Made by a program: the position numbers and the translations under genes. Positions 34,570-43,175 of a DNA stretch of 64,000 nt are shown piece by piece (positions within the stretch are counted from its first letter, which is position 1; each line of letters begins with the position of its first letter). The notes below the pieces were generated by a model. The model saw nothing but the letters and a program-made list of their open reading frames with translations, was not told where the DNA came from and ran no database searches. This stretch comes from Streptomyces specialis (GTDB lineage: Bacteria > Actinomycetota > Actinomycetes > Streptomycetales > Streptomycetaceae). The DNA is taken from positions 1 through 64,000 of the forward strand of contig NZ_LN929755.1 of assembly GCF_001493375.1 (NCBI RefSeq), in the 5' to 3' direction.

Positions 34570-34584
34570 GTGCGTTCTTTTTCA

Positions 34585-34596
34585 GCACTCGGTGCC
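34585..34596 (+). promoter_or_regulatory. TetR operator half/compact site before the hydroxyacyl-CoA dehydrogenase
   Basis: gcactcggtgcc closely matches the arms at 33769-33808 and is itself dyad-symmetric (GCAC-TCG-GTGC). CTGAGTGC also occurs at 34566-34573. Confidence 0.45.
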
Positions 34597-34666
34597 ATAT
34601 GCTGAGGGCGCCGGTCTCCGGCGGCGGCGCGACCGCGCCCTTTCCTTTCAACCCCACGGAGAACCC

Positions 34667-35527
34667 ATGGAATCCGTCTCTCGTCTCGGTGTCGTCGGCG
34701 GCGGTCTGATGGGCTCCGGTATCGCCGAGGTCGCCGCCCTGCGCGGCATCGAGGTGCTGGTCGCCGAGGCCGCCCCCGAGGCCGCCGACACCGGGCGCGA
34801 GCGCGTCGGCGCCTCCCTCGACCGCGCGGTCGCCCGGGGCAAGATCACCGAGGAGGAGCGGGACGCCGCCCGCTCCCGGCTCCGCTTCACCCACGACCTG
34901 GGGGACATGGCGGACCGGCAGTTCGTGATCGAGGCCGTCGCGGAGAACCCGGGCATCAAGACCGACGTCATCCGCACCCTGGACAAGGTGGTCGAGGACC
35001 AGGACGCCATCCTCGCCACGAACACCTCCTCCATCCCGATCGTGGACCTCGCCGTCGCCACCCACCGCCCGGACCGGGTGATCGGGATGCACTTCTTCAA
35101 CCCGGTGCCCGTGCAGCGGCTGGTGGAGCTGATCCCCGCGCTGACCACCAGCCGGGACACGCAGGAGCGGACGCGCCGCCTGGCCGTCGAGCAGTTGGGC
35201 AAGGAGGCGATCCAGGCCGCCGACCAGTCCGGCTTCGTCGTCAACGCGCTGCTCATCCCGTACCTGCTGTCGGCGGTCCGGATGCTGGAGTCCGGCGTGG
35301 CGCGCGCCGAGGACATCGACCGCGGCATGGAGCTGGGCTGCGCCCATCCGATGGGCCCGCTGCGGCTGCTGGACCTCATCGGCCTGGACACCGCGCAGGC
35401 CGTGGCCGAGTCGATGTACGAGGAGTTCAAGGAGCCGCTGTACGCCGCTCCCGCGCTGCTGCGCCGGATGGTCGCGGCCGGGCGGCTGGGCCGGAAGACC
35501 GGCCGGGGGTTCTACTCCTACGCCTGA
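34667..35527 (+). CDS. 3-hydroxybutyryl/3-hydroxyacyl-CoA dehydrogenase
   Basis: A 286-residue NAD(P)-dependent enzyme: VVGGGLMGSGIAEVAA is the Rossmann loop, ATNTSSIPI and GMHFFNPVPVQRLVEL carry the catalytic His, and DRGMELGCAHPMGPLRLLDLIGLD the C-terminal dimer domain. Interconverts 3-hydroxyacyl-CoA and acetoacyl-CoA. ATG at 34667 with CGGAGA upstream. Functions in the same pathway as the acyl-CoA dehydrogenase on the other side of the TetR gene. Confidence 0.93.
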   Translation: MESVSRLGVVGGGLMGSGIAEVAALRGIEVLVAEAAPEAADTGRERVGASLDRAVARGKITEEERDAARSRLRFTHDLGDMADRQFVIEAVAENPGIKTDVIRTLDKVVEDQDAILATNTSSIPIVDLAVATHRPDRVIGMHFFNPVPVQRLVELIPALTTSRDTQERTRRLAVEQLGKEAIQAADQSGFVVNALLIPYLLSAVRMLESGVARAEDIDRGMELGCAHPMGPLRLLDLIGLDTAQAVAESMYEEFKEPLYAAPALLRRMVAAGRLGRKTGRGFYSYA

Positions 35528-35566
35528 CGTTCCGCGTCCGGCGGCGGCCGGGTCCGGCGGCCGGGC

Positions 35567-36811
35567 TCAGCCGCAGGGGTCGTTCATCACGATCGGCGAG
35601 TCGACCCGGCCGTCCCGGACGCGGAAGATCATGGCGCTGGCGAGGCTCTGGTCCGCCGGACACCAGGTGGTGACCTCGGAGGCGGTACGGGCCATGCGGT
35701 CGGTGAACAGGTGGCCCTCCTCGTCCGCGATCCAGCCGCTGACCGTGCCGAGGGGGATGTCGATCTCGTGCAGGGCCGCCAGGATCGCCTCCCGGTCGGT
35801 GGTGGTGCCGGCCTCGGTCATGGCCTCGGCGACGATGAACGGGAAGTCGTAGGCCCACAGCGTCAGATCCTGCGGGTACTCGTCGTACATGATCCGGTAG
35901 TCCCGGGCGAACGTGGTGGTGGCCGGGTTGGTGGAGGTGTCCGGCAGCGCGCCGGCGCAGTCGTAGTTGTCCTCCATGATCGAGTTGAAGTCGGCGCCGA
36001 GAATGTCCTCCGCCTGGTCGGGGTTGACGCCGCTGCTGTGCAGGACCGGGCCGTCGTAGCCCGACTGGCGCAACTGCTTGAGCACGGGCAGGATCACGGC
36101 GGTGACGCTGCTGAGGTAGACCGCGTCCGGGTCGGCGGCCACGGCCTCGTTGATCGCGTTGCCGAAGTCGGTGGCGTCCAGGGGGAATTCGGCGGTCGCC
36201 GCGATCTCCACGCCCTCCAGTTGCGCGGACCGTGTGACCAGTTGGGTCAGGCCCTCGCCGTAGGTCTCGCCGGACGCGGTGATCACCGAGAGCCGTTCCA
36301 CGCCCAACTGGTCCCGGGCGAAGGACACACAGCCCGGGACGTAGCTCGGGGAGTCGCTGCGGGTGCGGAAGTAGTGCTCGTCCAGGTCCAGGATGCTGGG
36401 GTAGGCGCTGTCCAGGATGTTGATCATCGGTAGCGGTGTGCGTTCCATCTGCTCGGCGTAGACGTCCGCGCCCAGCCCGAAGGCGACGACGGGCACCTCG
36501 CGGACCTCGATCATCTCCCGGAGTTCGGCGAGCCCCGCGGTGGCCGCGTCCGACCGGTCGTCGGCGTAGTCCACCTGCATCTCGTAGCGCTTGCCGTCGA
36601 CCATGAATCCGGCCTCGTTGAGCGCCTCGACCCCCATCACCATGGCGTTCTTCTGCGCGGGACCGAGCGTCGAGTAGATCCCGGACATCGACATGATGGC
36701 GCCGACCGTGACGGTCCCGCCGTCGCCGCCGGAGTCGTCGCCCAGGCCACAGGCGGTCGCCGAGACGAATATCGTGGCGGCAGTCAGCGCCGCTGCTGAC
36801 TTGACGTGCAT
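35567..36811 (-). CDS. Orphan ABC substrate-binding lipoprotein, LivK paralogue
   Basis: A 414-residue periplasmic-binding protein with lipobox (SATAC, Cys near residue 21). It is so close to the livK product at 9733-10980 that stretches such as HYFRTR, AVILPVLKQLRQSGYDGP and HSSGVNP are identical. No permease or ATPase genes adjoin it. It has the same promoter spacing and operator arrangement as livK. It may deliver a second ligand to the LivHMGF transporter or act as a sensor input. ATG at 36811 with AAGGA. Confidence 0.88.
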   Translation of the reverse strand: MHVKSAAALTAATIFVSATACGLGDDSGGDGGTVTVGAIMSMSGIYSTLGPAQKNAMVMGVEALNEAGFMVDGKRYEMQVDYADDRSDAATAGLAELREMIEVREVPVVAFGLGADVYAEQMERTPLPMINILDSAYPSILDLDEHYFRTRSDSPSYVPGCVSFARDQLGVERLSVITASGETYGEGLTQLVTRSAQLEGVEIAATAEFPLDATDFGNAINEAVAADPDAVYLSSVTAVILPVLKQLRQSGYDGPVLHSSGVNPDQAEDILGADFNSIMEDNYDCAGALPDTSTNPATTTFARDYRIMYDEYPQDLTLWAYDFPFIVAEAMTEAGTTTDREAILAALHEIDIPLGTVSGWIADEEGHLFTDRMARTASEVTTWCPADQSLASAMIFRVRDGRVDSPIVMNDPCG

Positions 36812-37191
36812 GGTCGCGTCCTTCGTCGGAGGGGGTGAGGAGATGCCGAACTCTAGGTGTGCGCGAGATCACAGGCAAGAGTTGTGTTCGGCATCGCCGA
36901 CTCACCACCCGGCGGCGGATCCGCGGCGTGGGCGGTACGGGCGGCGGGGTGCCGGGCGGGCCGTTGCGGGAGGGAAGCACCTTGACCTGGGCGGACGCCG
37001 CCGGTTCCGGGCGCTCCGGCGGGCGGGGAGCGCGGCGCCCGCGCCGGAGGACCAGGGTGGGCGGCAGAGGCAATCCGACCCATGTTCGATAATGTCGGAC
37101 GGTGCGGGGCGGTCGGCGCCGTTCGTGTCCGCTCCCGGTCGTGCCTGCGACGGGCGGGCGCCGTACGAACCGGCCACGGGGCCGGGTGCCG
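36812..37191. promoter_or_regulatory. Promoter/operator region of orphan LivK paralogue
   Basis: No gene found here. On the minus strand a -35 TTGCCT (36873-36878) and -10 TAGAGT (36850-36855) are 17 bp apart. GATGCCGAAC (36842-36851) and GTTCGGCATC (36886-36895) are perfect inverted 10-mers flanking that promoter. A further motif GTTCGATAATGTCGGAC (37084-37100) matches 13 of 17 positions of the palindrome before the response regulator at 12980. Confidence 0.6.
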
Positions 37192-38655
37192 TCAGGCGCG
37201 GGGGGCCATGAGCATGCCCCAGGAGACCTCGGTGATCGTCCCGTCCGGCGCGAAGAACACCCGCACCTCGTACAGCCCGAGCACCCCGCTGAGGAACTCC
37301 GGCCGACCGTAGTGCCACACCGGGCGGCCGAGCCTCTCGAAGTACGCGGTGGCCATCGACCGCATCGTCTCCTCCCTGACCCCGGCCTCCGTGATGCCGT
37401 GCAGCCAGCTCGCGCCCGCCTGGACCTCCTCCGTCGCGGCCTGCGGATCGGTGTCGGGCACGGCGGGCAGCCGTTCGTCCGTCACGGCGAAGAACTCGTT
37501 GCCGAGTGAGGTGAACGTGAACCCGGAGGCGTTCGCCGCCGTGCGGGCGAGCGTGACCGCGACGGACTCGCGCGCCGCGTACGGCGTCAGGTCCAGCCGC
37601 CCGCCCGCGAGTTCGGGCAGCTCCTCCCCGGTTCCGGCCTCCTCGCGGAGCCGGGCGCGCAGATCGTCCGTCCCCGGCGCCCACGCGAACCAGCGCTCCT
37701 CCAGGTCGTACGCACCCAGCCGCCGTGCCGCCACCCCGCCTCCGGGGAAGAGGAGTTCCCCCGCCTCCTCGTCCCACCGGGGCGGCTCGCCCACCATCCC
37801 CAGATGCTCCCGGGCGTACGTGACCATCGCCCGCGTGCGCCGGATGGAGAGCGCGATCTCGCGGGCGGCGACCGGCAGCAGCGCCGCCGGGAACAGCCGC
37901 TCCGGCGCCCCCCGCGCGGCGCGCGGCGCGATCAGCTCCTGCTCCCCCGCCGCAGCCGACCGGGGCAATCCCCCGTCGGCACCGGTGAGTTCCACGCCGG
38001 TCACCTCGTCCCCCTCGATCCCGACCACCAGCCGGTCGCCCGAGGCCAGCGTGCCGGCCACCCGCCCGGGACCGTACTCCGGCTCGACGCCGTGCCGACG
38101 GAACCAGCCCTGCACCGGCTTCAGCGCGGGCCCCGGCAACAGGGCCGCCCCGTTGCGCAGTCCGCGTTCCAGCCTCCGCGGCCTGGGCTCGGCGCGCGGC
38201 ACGGCCGGGTCGTCCACCACCATGAACATCCGCCCGCGCTCGCTGAACGCGCAGATGGTGCCGCCGAGTCCGTCCAGCAGCCCGATGCACGCGATCAGCA
38301 TGTGGTCGGCGGCGAGGCGGGGGTTGTGGAAGGGGGTGAAGTCGAGCATGGCGTCGGTCAGTTCCGGCACCCCGGCCCGTTCGCCGATCTCCCTCAGCTC
38401 CCGCGCCCTGGCCGCGGCGGGGGTGTCCTCGTAGTGCTCGTTGCCCCAGGCCCACAGCCAGGTCCCGTCCAGGGCGTACGTGCCGATCATGTGGGCGCGC
38501 AACGTCACGCCGGATCGGGTGACGGAAGGTTCCTGGAGGTCGAAGGAGGTGGTCCCTATGGGCACCAACGACTCGAAGAGATCGAGCTGTTCACAGGCCC
38601 AGGCGAGGTGCGGGCGGACGAGCGCGAGGAACGGGTCGCTGAAGGAAGCGGTCAT
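37192..38655 (-). CDS. DUF6882 domain protein (duplicated domain)
   Basis: A 487-residue soluble protein containing two copies of a DUF6882-like fold. Copy one has GTYALDGTWLWAWGNEHYED, copy two GAYDLEERWFAWAPGTDDLR, each preceded by a short strand/helix block; both copies also share DFTPFHN/DLTPYA and related motifs. Family function is unknown; such proteins occur in actinomycete immunity-gene-like clusters. ATG at 38655 used; a TTG at 38664 is an alternative and ribosome sites are weak for both. Confidence 0.75.
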   Translation of the reverse strand: MTASFSDPFLALVRPHLAWACEQLDLFESLVPIGTTSFDLQEPSVTRSGVTLRAHMIGTYALDGTWLWAWGNEHYEDTPAAARARELREIGERAGVPELTDAMLDFTPFHNPRLAADHMLIACIGLLDGLGGTICAFSERGRMFMVVDDPAVPRAEPRPRRLERGLRNGAALLPGPALKPVQGWFRRHGVEPEYGPGRVAGTLASGDRLVVGIEGDEVTGVELTGADGGLPRSAAAGEQELIAPRAARGAPERLFPAALLPVAAREIALSIRRTRAMVTYAREHLGMVGEPPRWDEEAGELLFPGGGVAARRLGAYDLEERWFAWAPGTDDLRARLREEAGTGEELPELAGGRLDLTPYAARESVAVTLARTAANASGFTFTSLGNEFFAVTDERLPAVPDTDPQAATEEVQAGASWLHGITEAGVREETMRSMATAYFERLGRPVWHYGRPEFLSGVLGLYEVRVFFAPDGTITEVSWGMLMAPRA

Positions 38656-38799
38656 CAGGGGCAATCCGTTGGCAGGAGGGAACAGTTACTCACCTCATGA
38701 CTCCCGAGCCGCCGCACCGGTTCCTCCCGTTCCGGGAACGGACTTCCGGCTGCTGCAATGGGGGCCGACAGTGACCGGCACCAGGGAGAGGACCCACCG

Positions 38800-39267
38800 A
38801 TGGCCACCACTCCACCCGGACCCCCGCCGGAGGGCGCCTACGACCGTGTCCACGGCGCCATTTCGGTCCTGCACGGCGATCTGGCCCGCTCCGACAGCAA
38901 GGCCGGTCTCCTGCTGGCGCTCACCGGGGCCGCGCTCGCGGCCCTGGTCTCGGCCGCCGCGAGCCTCGACCTGTCCGTGGTCGCCGCCGTCGCCGGAACG
39001 CTCAGCGCCGCCGCGCTGCTGACCGCGACCGCGATCCTCCTGATCGCGGTCCGCCCGGACCTCGGCGGCACGGGCTGGACGAGCTGGCCGGAGCTGAGCA
39101 AGGAGCAACTGCGCGACCGGCTGGCCACCGGCCATCTGCTGGAGCACGCCCAGCAGATGGCCGCCCTGGCCACCCGGAAGTTCCGCCGTATCCGCACGGC
39201 GGTCGACTGCATGCTCGTCGGCCTCGCCCTGCTCGCCCTCACCTCACTCCTCGCCGTGACCACCTGA
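38800..39267 (+). CDS. Pycsar effector-type transmembrane protein (PycTM-like)
   Basis: A 155-residue membrane protein: DLARSDSKAGLLLALTGAALAALVSAA (given here in parts) forms a conserved first segment with the SDxKAG motif, then a second TM (SAAALLTATAILLIA), an amphipathic region (HLLEHAQQMAALATRKFRRIRTAV, split) and a final TM. This matches the PycTM effector domain of Pycsar anti-phage systems, where cyclic CMP/UMP opens a membrane-damaging protein. No cyclase gene is in the neighbourhood. ATG at 38800 with GGGAGAGG upstream. Stand-alone copies are common in Streptomyces. Confidence 0.72.
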   Translation: MATTPPGPPPEGAYDRVHGAISVLHGDLARSDSKAGLLLALTGAALAALVSAAASLDLSVVAAVAGTLSAAALLTATAILLIAVRPDLGGTGWTSWPELSKEQLRDRLATGHLLEHAQQMAALATRKFRRIRTAVDCMLVGLALLALTSLLAVTT

Positions 39268-39294
39268 CACCCGCCCGCGCCACCGTCGTGACGC

Positions 39295-39684
39295 CTACGG
39301 GTCCTGCCGGAACAGGCAGAACTCGTTGCCTTCCGGGTCGGCGAGCACGAAGTGCTCGTCGTGGCGGGCGAGAACCGATGCCCCGAGGCCGGCCAGACGG
39401 GCTGTCTCGGCCTCCACGTCGATGGCGCGAAGGTCGAGGTGCGCCCGGTTCCGCACCCGCTTGCGCTCGGGCACGAGCTGGAACCACAGGCGGGGGCCGG
39501 CCCCCGCCGGCTCGACGAGCACGGTCGGGTCGTCCTCGGGTCCGCTGATGCCCAGCGCCCGCAAGCGGGCGAGTTCGGCCTCGTCGTACGGGGCAACGGC
39601 GTACCCGTCCAGCGCCGCCGCCCAGAACCGGGCCGCCGCGGCCGGGTGGGCGGAGTCGAAGACGATGTCACGAAGAAGCGCCAC
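39295..39684 (-). CDS. VOC/glyoxalase-fold protein
   Basis: A 129-residue vicinal-oxygen-chelate protein: DIVFDSAHPAAAARFWAAAL starts the first beta-alpha-beta module, RAHLDLRAIDVEAETARL the second, and LADPEGNEFCLF the conserved ending with the metal-ligand Glu. GTG at 39684 chosen because GGAGGA lies about 10 bp upstream. Metal-dependent dioxygenase or lyase, or antibiotic-binding protein; function unknown. Confidence 0.87.
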   Translation of the reverse strand: MALLRDIVFDSAHPAAAARFWAAALDGYAVAPYDEAELARLRALGISGPEDDPTVLVEPAGAGPRLWFQLVPERKRVRNRAHLDLRAIDVEAETARLAGLGASVLARHDEHFVLADPEGNEFCLFRQDP

Positions 39685-39809
39685 CCGCTCATCCTCCGCG
39701 CCAACGGCGCCCGCCGTCACGGCGATTCCCCACTACGACCGGCGACGCGGGTGGCGAGAACCCGCCGCGACAGAAGGCCGGGGGCGGGGGCCCGACTTAG
39801 GGTGTCGGG

Positions 39810-40064
39810 ATGGACGCGTTCTTGGCGTTGTCGGTGTTCGTCGCCGTACTTGCCGTCGTCATGGGGTTCTTCACGTGGGTGGCGTCCCTCGTCCGGCGCC
39901 GGGGCCTCGCGGGAGCGGCCATCGGGGCCGCGATGGCCTCCTACGACGAGGCGTTCCGGCCGACCGCGCACGACTCCCACTACGAGATCCGCGCCGAGGT
40001 CGAACGCCGGATCCCGATCCCGTCACCCGGCGGCGAAGCCGACCGTCTAAAGCCTTTCGTGCCT
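39810..40064 (+). CDS. Small conserved membrane protein, truncated by adapter
   Basis: About 85 residues of host sequence: one N-terminal TM helix (FLALSVFVAVLAVVMGFFTW), then GLAGAAIGAAMASYDEAFRPTAHDSHYEI, a Streptomyces-conserved region, and a Pro-rich tail. From 40065 the frame runs into Nextera adapter and its apparent stop at 40091 is artificial. ATG at 39810. Function unknown. Confidence 0.7.
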
Positions 40065-40112
40065 GTCGCGGGGGCTCGGAGATGGGTATAAGAGCCCCCC
40101 CCCCCCCCCCCC
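40065..40112. other. Nextera adapter remnant plus poly-C, contig junction
   Basis: 40065-40094 matches the Nextera read-2 transposase adapter at 27 of 30 positions and is followed by 18 C in place of the last four bases. The flanking sequences are probably not adjacent in the genome. Confidence 0.92.
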
Positions 40113-40177
40113 GCCGAACCCGCCGCTCCTGGCTCCACCCCTGGCGACACGGCCACTGACAAGCCGTCAGTCACCCC

Positions 40178-40699
40178 TCACACCGCCGGAAGAAGCACGA
40201 CCGCACGCCACCCCGTCGCCCCCCGGGCGCGCCGGGAACGCGCGGCGCCGGTCTCGGTGACGACGAGGACCAGACCGGCCTGTTCCACGGCATGGTGTAG
40301 CTCCGGTGACAGCGGCTTGCCACTGCGGCTCGTGAAGCGCAGCGCGGGAACGGTGTCGTCGTGCGCCTCGATCGCCAGATCATCTGCCCTGCGCCACCCC
40401 GGGGTTCCGGCCGGGCCCGCGGCGACGTACACGGCCGGCCGTTCCCGGGCCGCGGTGTCCGGACCCGTTGCCGCGTCAGCCATGGCGGCCACACCACGGA
40501 GCCGGGATGTCAGGGGGAGCCGGGCGTGGTAGCCGGCCGACGCGACGACATGTGCCTCCACTTGGCCGGCCGTGACGGTCCGGCCGCCGAGCAGCAGGGT
40601 GTACGCCCTGGTGGTGGGGGTGTCGCGTCGCTTGCGGCGCAACCACGCCCATGGCTTGACCGACCGCCGTCGCTGTGCGGCGGTGTCCGGTGTCGACAC
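40178..40699 (-). CDS. Hypothetical protein divergent to the STAND operon
   Basis: About 173 residues, Arg-rich N-terminus (AAQRRRSVKPWAWLRRKRR), then TTRAYTLLLGGRTVTAGQVEAHVVASAGYH and two beta-rich segments ending in GWRAVVLLPAV. No recognised domain. GTG at 40699 is preferred because CGGAG precedes it. It shares a divergent promoter region with the STAND ATPase and could belong to the same system. Confidence 0.5.
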   Translation of the reverse strand: MSTPDTAAQRRRSVKPWAWLRRKRRDTPTTRAYTLLLGGRTVTAGQVEAHVVASAGYHARLPLTSRLRGVAAMADAATGPDTAARERPAVYVAAGPAGTPGWRRADDLAIEAHDDTVPALRFTSRSGKPLSPELHHAVEQAGLVLVVTETGAARSRRARGATGWRAVVLLPAV

Positions 40700-41006
40700 T
40701 GTCAGCTCCGAGTCTCGCGCCGGCACACGGCGGCCGGCGATGTACGCGGTAGATGCCGGAACCCGTGATCATCCGGTCGAATCATGCATATACCCCGAGC
40801 GCGTGCCCCTTACGCGCGGGGGCCGGCTCCCTGGTTTTCGGTGAGTCCAGGACGGGGTACTTCTCCATTGTCACCGTACCAACCATATTGAGGCGACGGA
40901 CAGTTCGCTTTCACTGCGTGACTCACCGGTTGATGACTGACATCTGATGTTAGCCTGGCGGGCCGTACACCTGAGTGCCGCATCTCGTGTCCGCGTGGGG
41001 GGAAAA
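40700..41006. promoter_or_regulatory. Divergent upstream region of the STAND operon
   Basis: About 300 bp without a gene and of distinctly lower GC near 40840-40960 than the surroundings. It must hold the promoters of the divergent hypothetical gene and the STAND operon; no convincing -35/-10 pair or palindrome stands out. Confidence 0.4.
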
Positions 41007-43142
41007 GTGCTCGTCGCCGAAGGCATGGCCGATGCCGTTGACTGGATCGGTCTTGCCACGGCCCTGTGCGGCGCGGCAGGTGCCGCGTTGGGCCTGCCAC
41101 CGTTGCTCGCTTCCCGGCGTGAGCGTCGGGCACAACAGACCGCCGATTCACTCGGCCCCCGGCTGATTCTTCCTTCGCGTGTGCCACTCGTGGATCGCGT
41201 CGACGAAGTAGCTCAGGTGTTGCGTCATCTCGCCAGCGGTGAATACATGGTCACTCTTGAGGGTGGCATCGGCGTCGGGAAGAGCGCGCTGGCGACGGAG
41301 GTGGGTCACAGACTGGCCACGGGCGAAGGGATGGGGAGGCGCCGGAGAAAACCCGCAGTTCCGTTTAAGACTCTGATTTGGGTGGATGCTGCCAACCAAT
41401 GTCCGACTTTGGTCGACTTGGCCAGAACTTTGTCGCTGATGACCGGCGAACGATCTCTTTCGGCCGTGTCCGCCGCCGACAAGCCCGATGCCATCCGCTC
41501 CTTTCTTTCCTCACATCCGTGCGTGCTGATCCTGGACAACTTACGCGTCCCGGACGGCGCGCCCGCTCAGTTGCCGCCGTTCCTGCGCACGCTGCCGCCC
41601 GGATCGCTCGCGATCGTGAGCGCCAACACCGCCGGCGCGGTGGACGGCCCCCGCGTCGAGGTCCGGGAGCTTCCGCCTGCCGATGCCCGCGCGTTGCTGG
41701 AGCGCGAGGCGGCCCGGCGCGGTGTCACGGCCTTGGTCCAGGCGGACGGCGCACAGCTCGACCGCGTCCACCGGCTGGTCGGTGGTAACCCGCGCGCGAT
41801 CGGCCTCCTGGTCCTTGCCTGCTCCCGCTTCCCGGGCCCGCTTCCCCAGTTTCTGCACGAGCTGGAGAGCGGACTGGGCCAGGTGACGACCGCGCTGTAC
41901 GACACGGTGTGGTCGGAGATGCCGGCCGAGCGCAGGTCCGTCCTGACCGCTTGCGCGTATCTCGACGAGGGCACTGACGCGAGTCAGGTCGCCGCCGCGC
42001 TCGCCATGCCGGAGCGCGACGCGCATCCCGCGCTCGCCGCTCTGTGGGCGGACGGATTGCTCACCTCGACCGGGCACCCGGACCGGACGGCTTACAAATG
42101 CTCGGCGCCCTTACGTGTCTTCGTCCGCAGCCGGGCCGACCGTAGTTTACTGACCGCGGTGAGAACCCAGTTGGCCACCTACCTCGCCGAACGCTTTTCG
42201 ACGGACTGGGAGGACGCCGCCGGAGCTGCCGGGCATGTGCAGGCGATTCGCACGCTCATCCGTGAATTGGATGCCGTTGGCGAGTACAGGTTGTGCCTCG
42301 ACCTCTTCGACGCGGTGTACGACATCCTCTTCACCCTGGGCTTGTTCGACGACCGGATCGAACTCGGCTGGACCGCTTATCACGCGGCCGAGGAGCTGGG
42401 TCTTCCGGAGGAGCAGTCACTCGCGCTGTCGGTCGTCTCCTCCACGCACGCGATCCGCGGCGAAAACCAGCAGGCGGCGCAGGCGGTCCAATTGGGCCTG
42501 GCCATCGCGCGGCGGGCCGGGTCGCCCCGGGAGATCGCGCGGCAATTGCGGTGCGAGGCGTTCCGCTTGTTCCGGGCCAATCAGGCGGCCGAGGCACTGG
42601 CGGTCGTGGAGGCGGAGAATGCGGCCGATATGGCGCGGGACGCCGGCGACCCCAACAACATGATCGACATTCTGTCTCTTATCGGCGCCGCCCACTGGCA
42701 TCTCGGCGACCTGGACGCGTGTGAGGCGACAGTTCTCCGGTTTCTTGACGAGTGCGAACAGATGCCGTGGGAGCGCGGGAAAGCTTACGCCCTCCGGGAC
42801 TTGGCAGAGGTCCGGTTGTTGCGGCGGGACAGTGGAGAGGCCGAGGCTTTGGCACAGCGTGCGCATCGCATCGCGGAGGAACACCGGGACGTGCGCCAGC
42901 TCGCCCGTATCGGCCTCACCCAGGCCCGCCTTCACCTGTTCGGGGGACGGATGCGTCAGGCCCGGGACACCGCGCGCCAAGCCGCCGCGGACGCGCGGGC
43001 ACTGCTGCTCACCGGCGAACGGGCCGAGGCGGACGCGGTGCGCCTTCTCGCGACCCGCTGCCTGCGGATGCCGTGGCTGCGGCGGGCAGTCGTGGGGCGT
43101 CCGCGGACCAGGTTCACCGAGATGACCGTCGGCGGCGACTGA
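41007..43142 (+). CDS. STAND/NB-ARC ATPase with TPR-like repeats
   Basis: About 711 residues. A hydrophobic helix near residues 10-32 (IGLATALCGAAGAALGLPPLLA), then an NB-ARC core: P-loop EGGIGVGKSA (about 86), Walker B VLILDN (about 172), a sensor strand SLAIVSANT and GNPRAIGLL, the GxP motif of STAND proteins. A winged-helix-like segment and C-terminal TPR-like helices (AEALAVVEAENAADMARDAG, GEAEALAQRAHRIAEE) follow. STAND ATPases oligomerise on sensing a ligand and recruit effectors. GTG at 41007 has GGGGGGAAAA upstream. Lower GC at third positions than neighbours suggests transfer. First gene of a five-gene operon. Confidence 0.83.
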   Translation: MLVAEGMADAVDWIGLATALCGAAGAALGLPPLLASRRERRAQQTADSLGPRLILPSRVPLVDRVDEVAQVLRHLASGEYMVTLEGGIGVGKSALATEVGHRLATGEGMGRRRRKPAVPFKTLIWVDAANQCPTLVDLARTLSLMTGERSLSAVSAADKPDAIRSFLSSHPCVLILDNLRVPDGAPAQLPPFLRTLPPGSLAIVSANTAGAVDGPRVEVRELPPADARALLEREAARRGVTALVQADGAQLDRVHRLVGGNPRAIGLLVLACSRFPGPLPQFLHELESGLGQVTTALYDTVWSEMPAERRSVLTACAYLDEGTDASQVAAALAMPERDAHPALAALWADGLLTSTGHPDRTAYKCSAPLRVFVRSRADRSLLTAVRTQLATYLAERFSTDWEDAAGAAGHVQAIRTLIRELDAVGEYRLCLDLFDAVYDILFTLGLFDDRIELGWTAYHAAEELGLPEEQSLALSVVSSTHAIRGENQQAAQAVQLGLAIARRAGSPREIARQLRCEAFRLFRANQAAEALAVVEAENAADMARDAGDPNNMIDILSLIGAAHWHLGDLDACEATVLRFLDECEQMPWERGKAYALRDLAEVRLLRRDSGEAEALAQRAHRIAEEHRDVRQLARIGLTQARLHLFGGRMRQARDTARQAAADARALLLTGERAEADAVRLLATRCLRMPWLRRAVVGRPRTRFTEMTVGGD

Positions 43143-43175
43143 TCAACGCCCCCAGGGCACGACAGGAGGAAGAGC

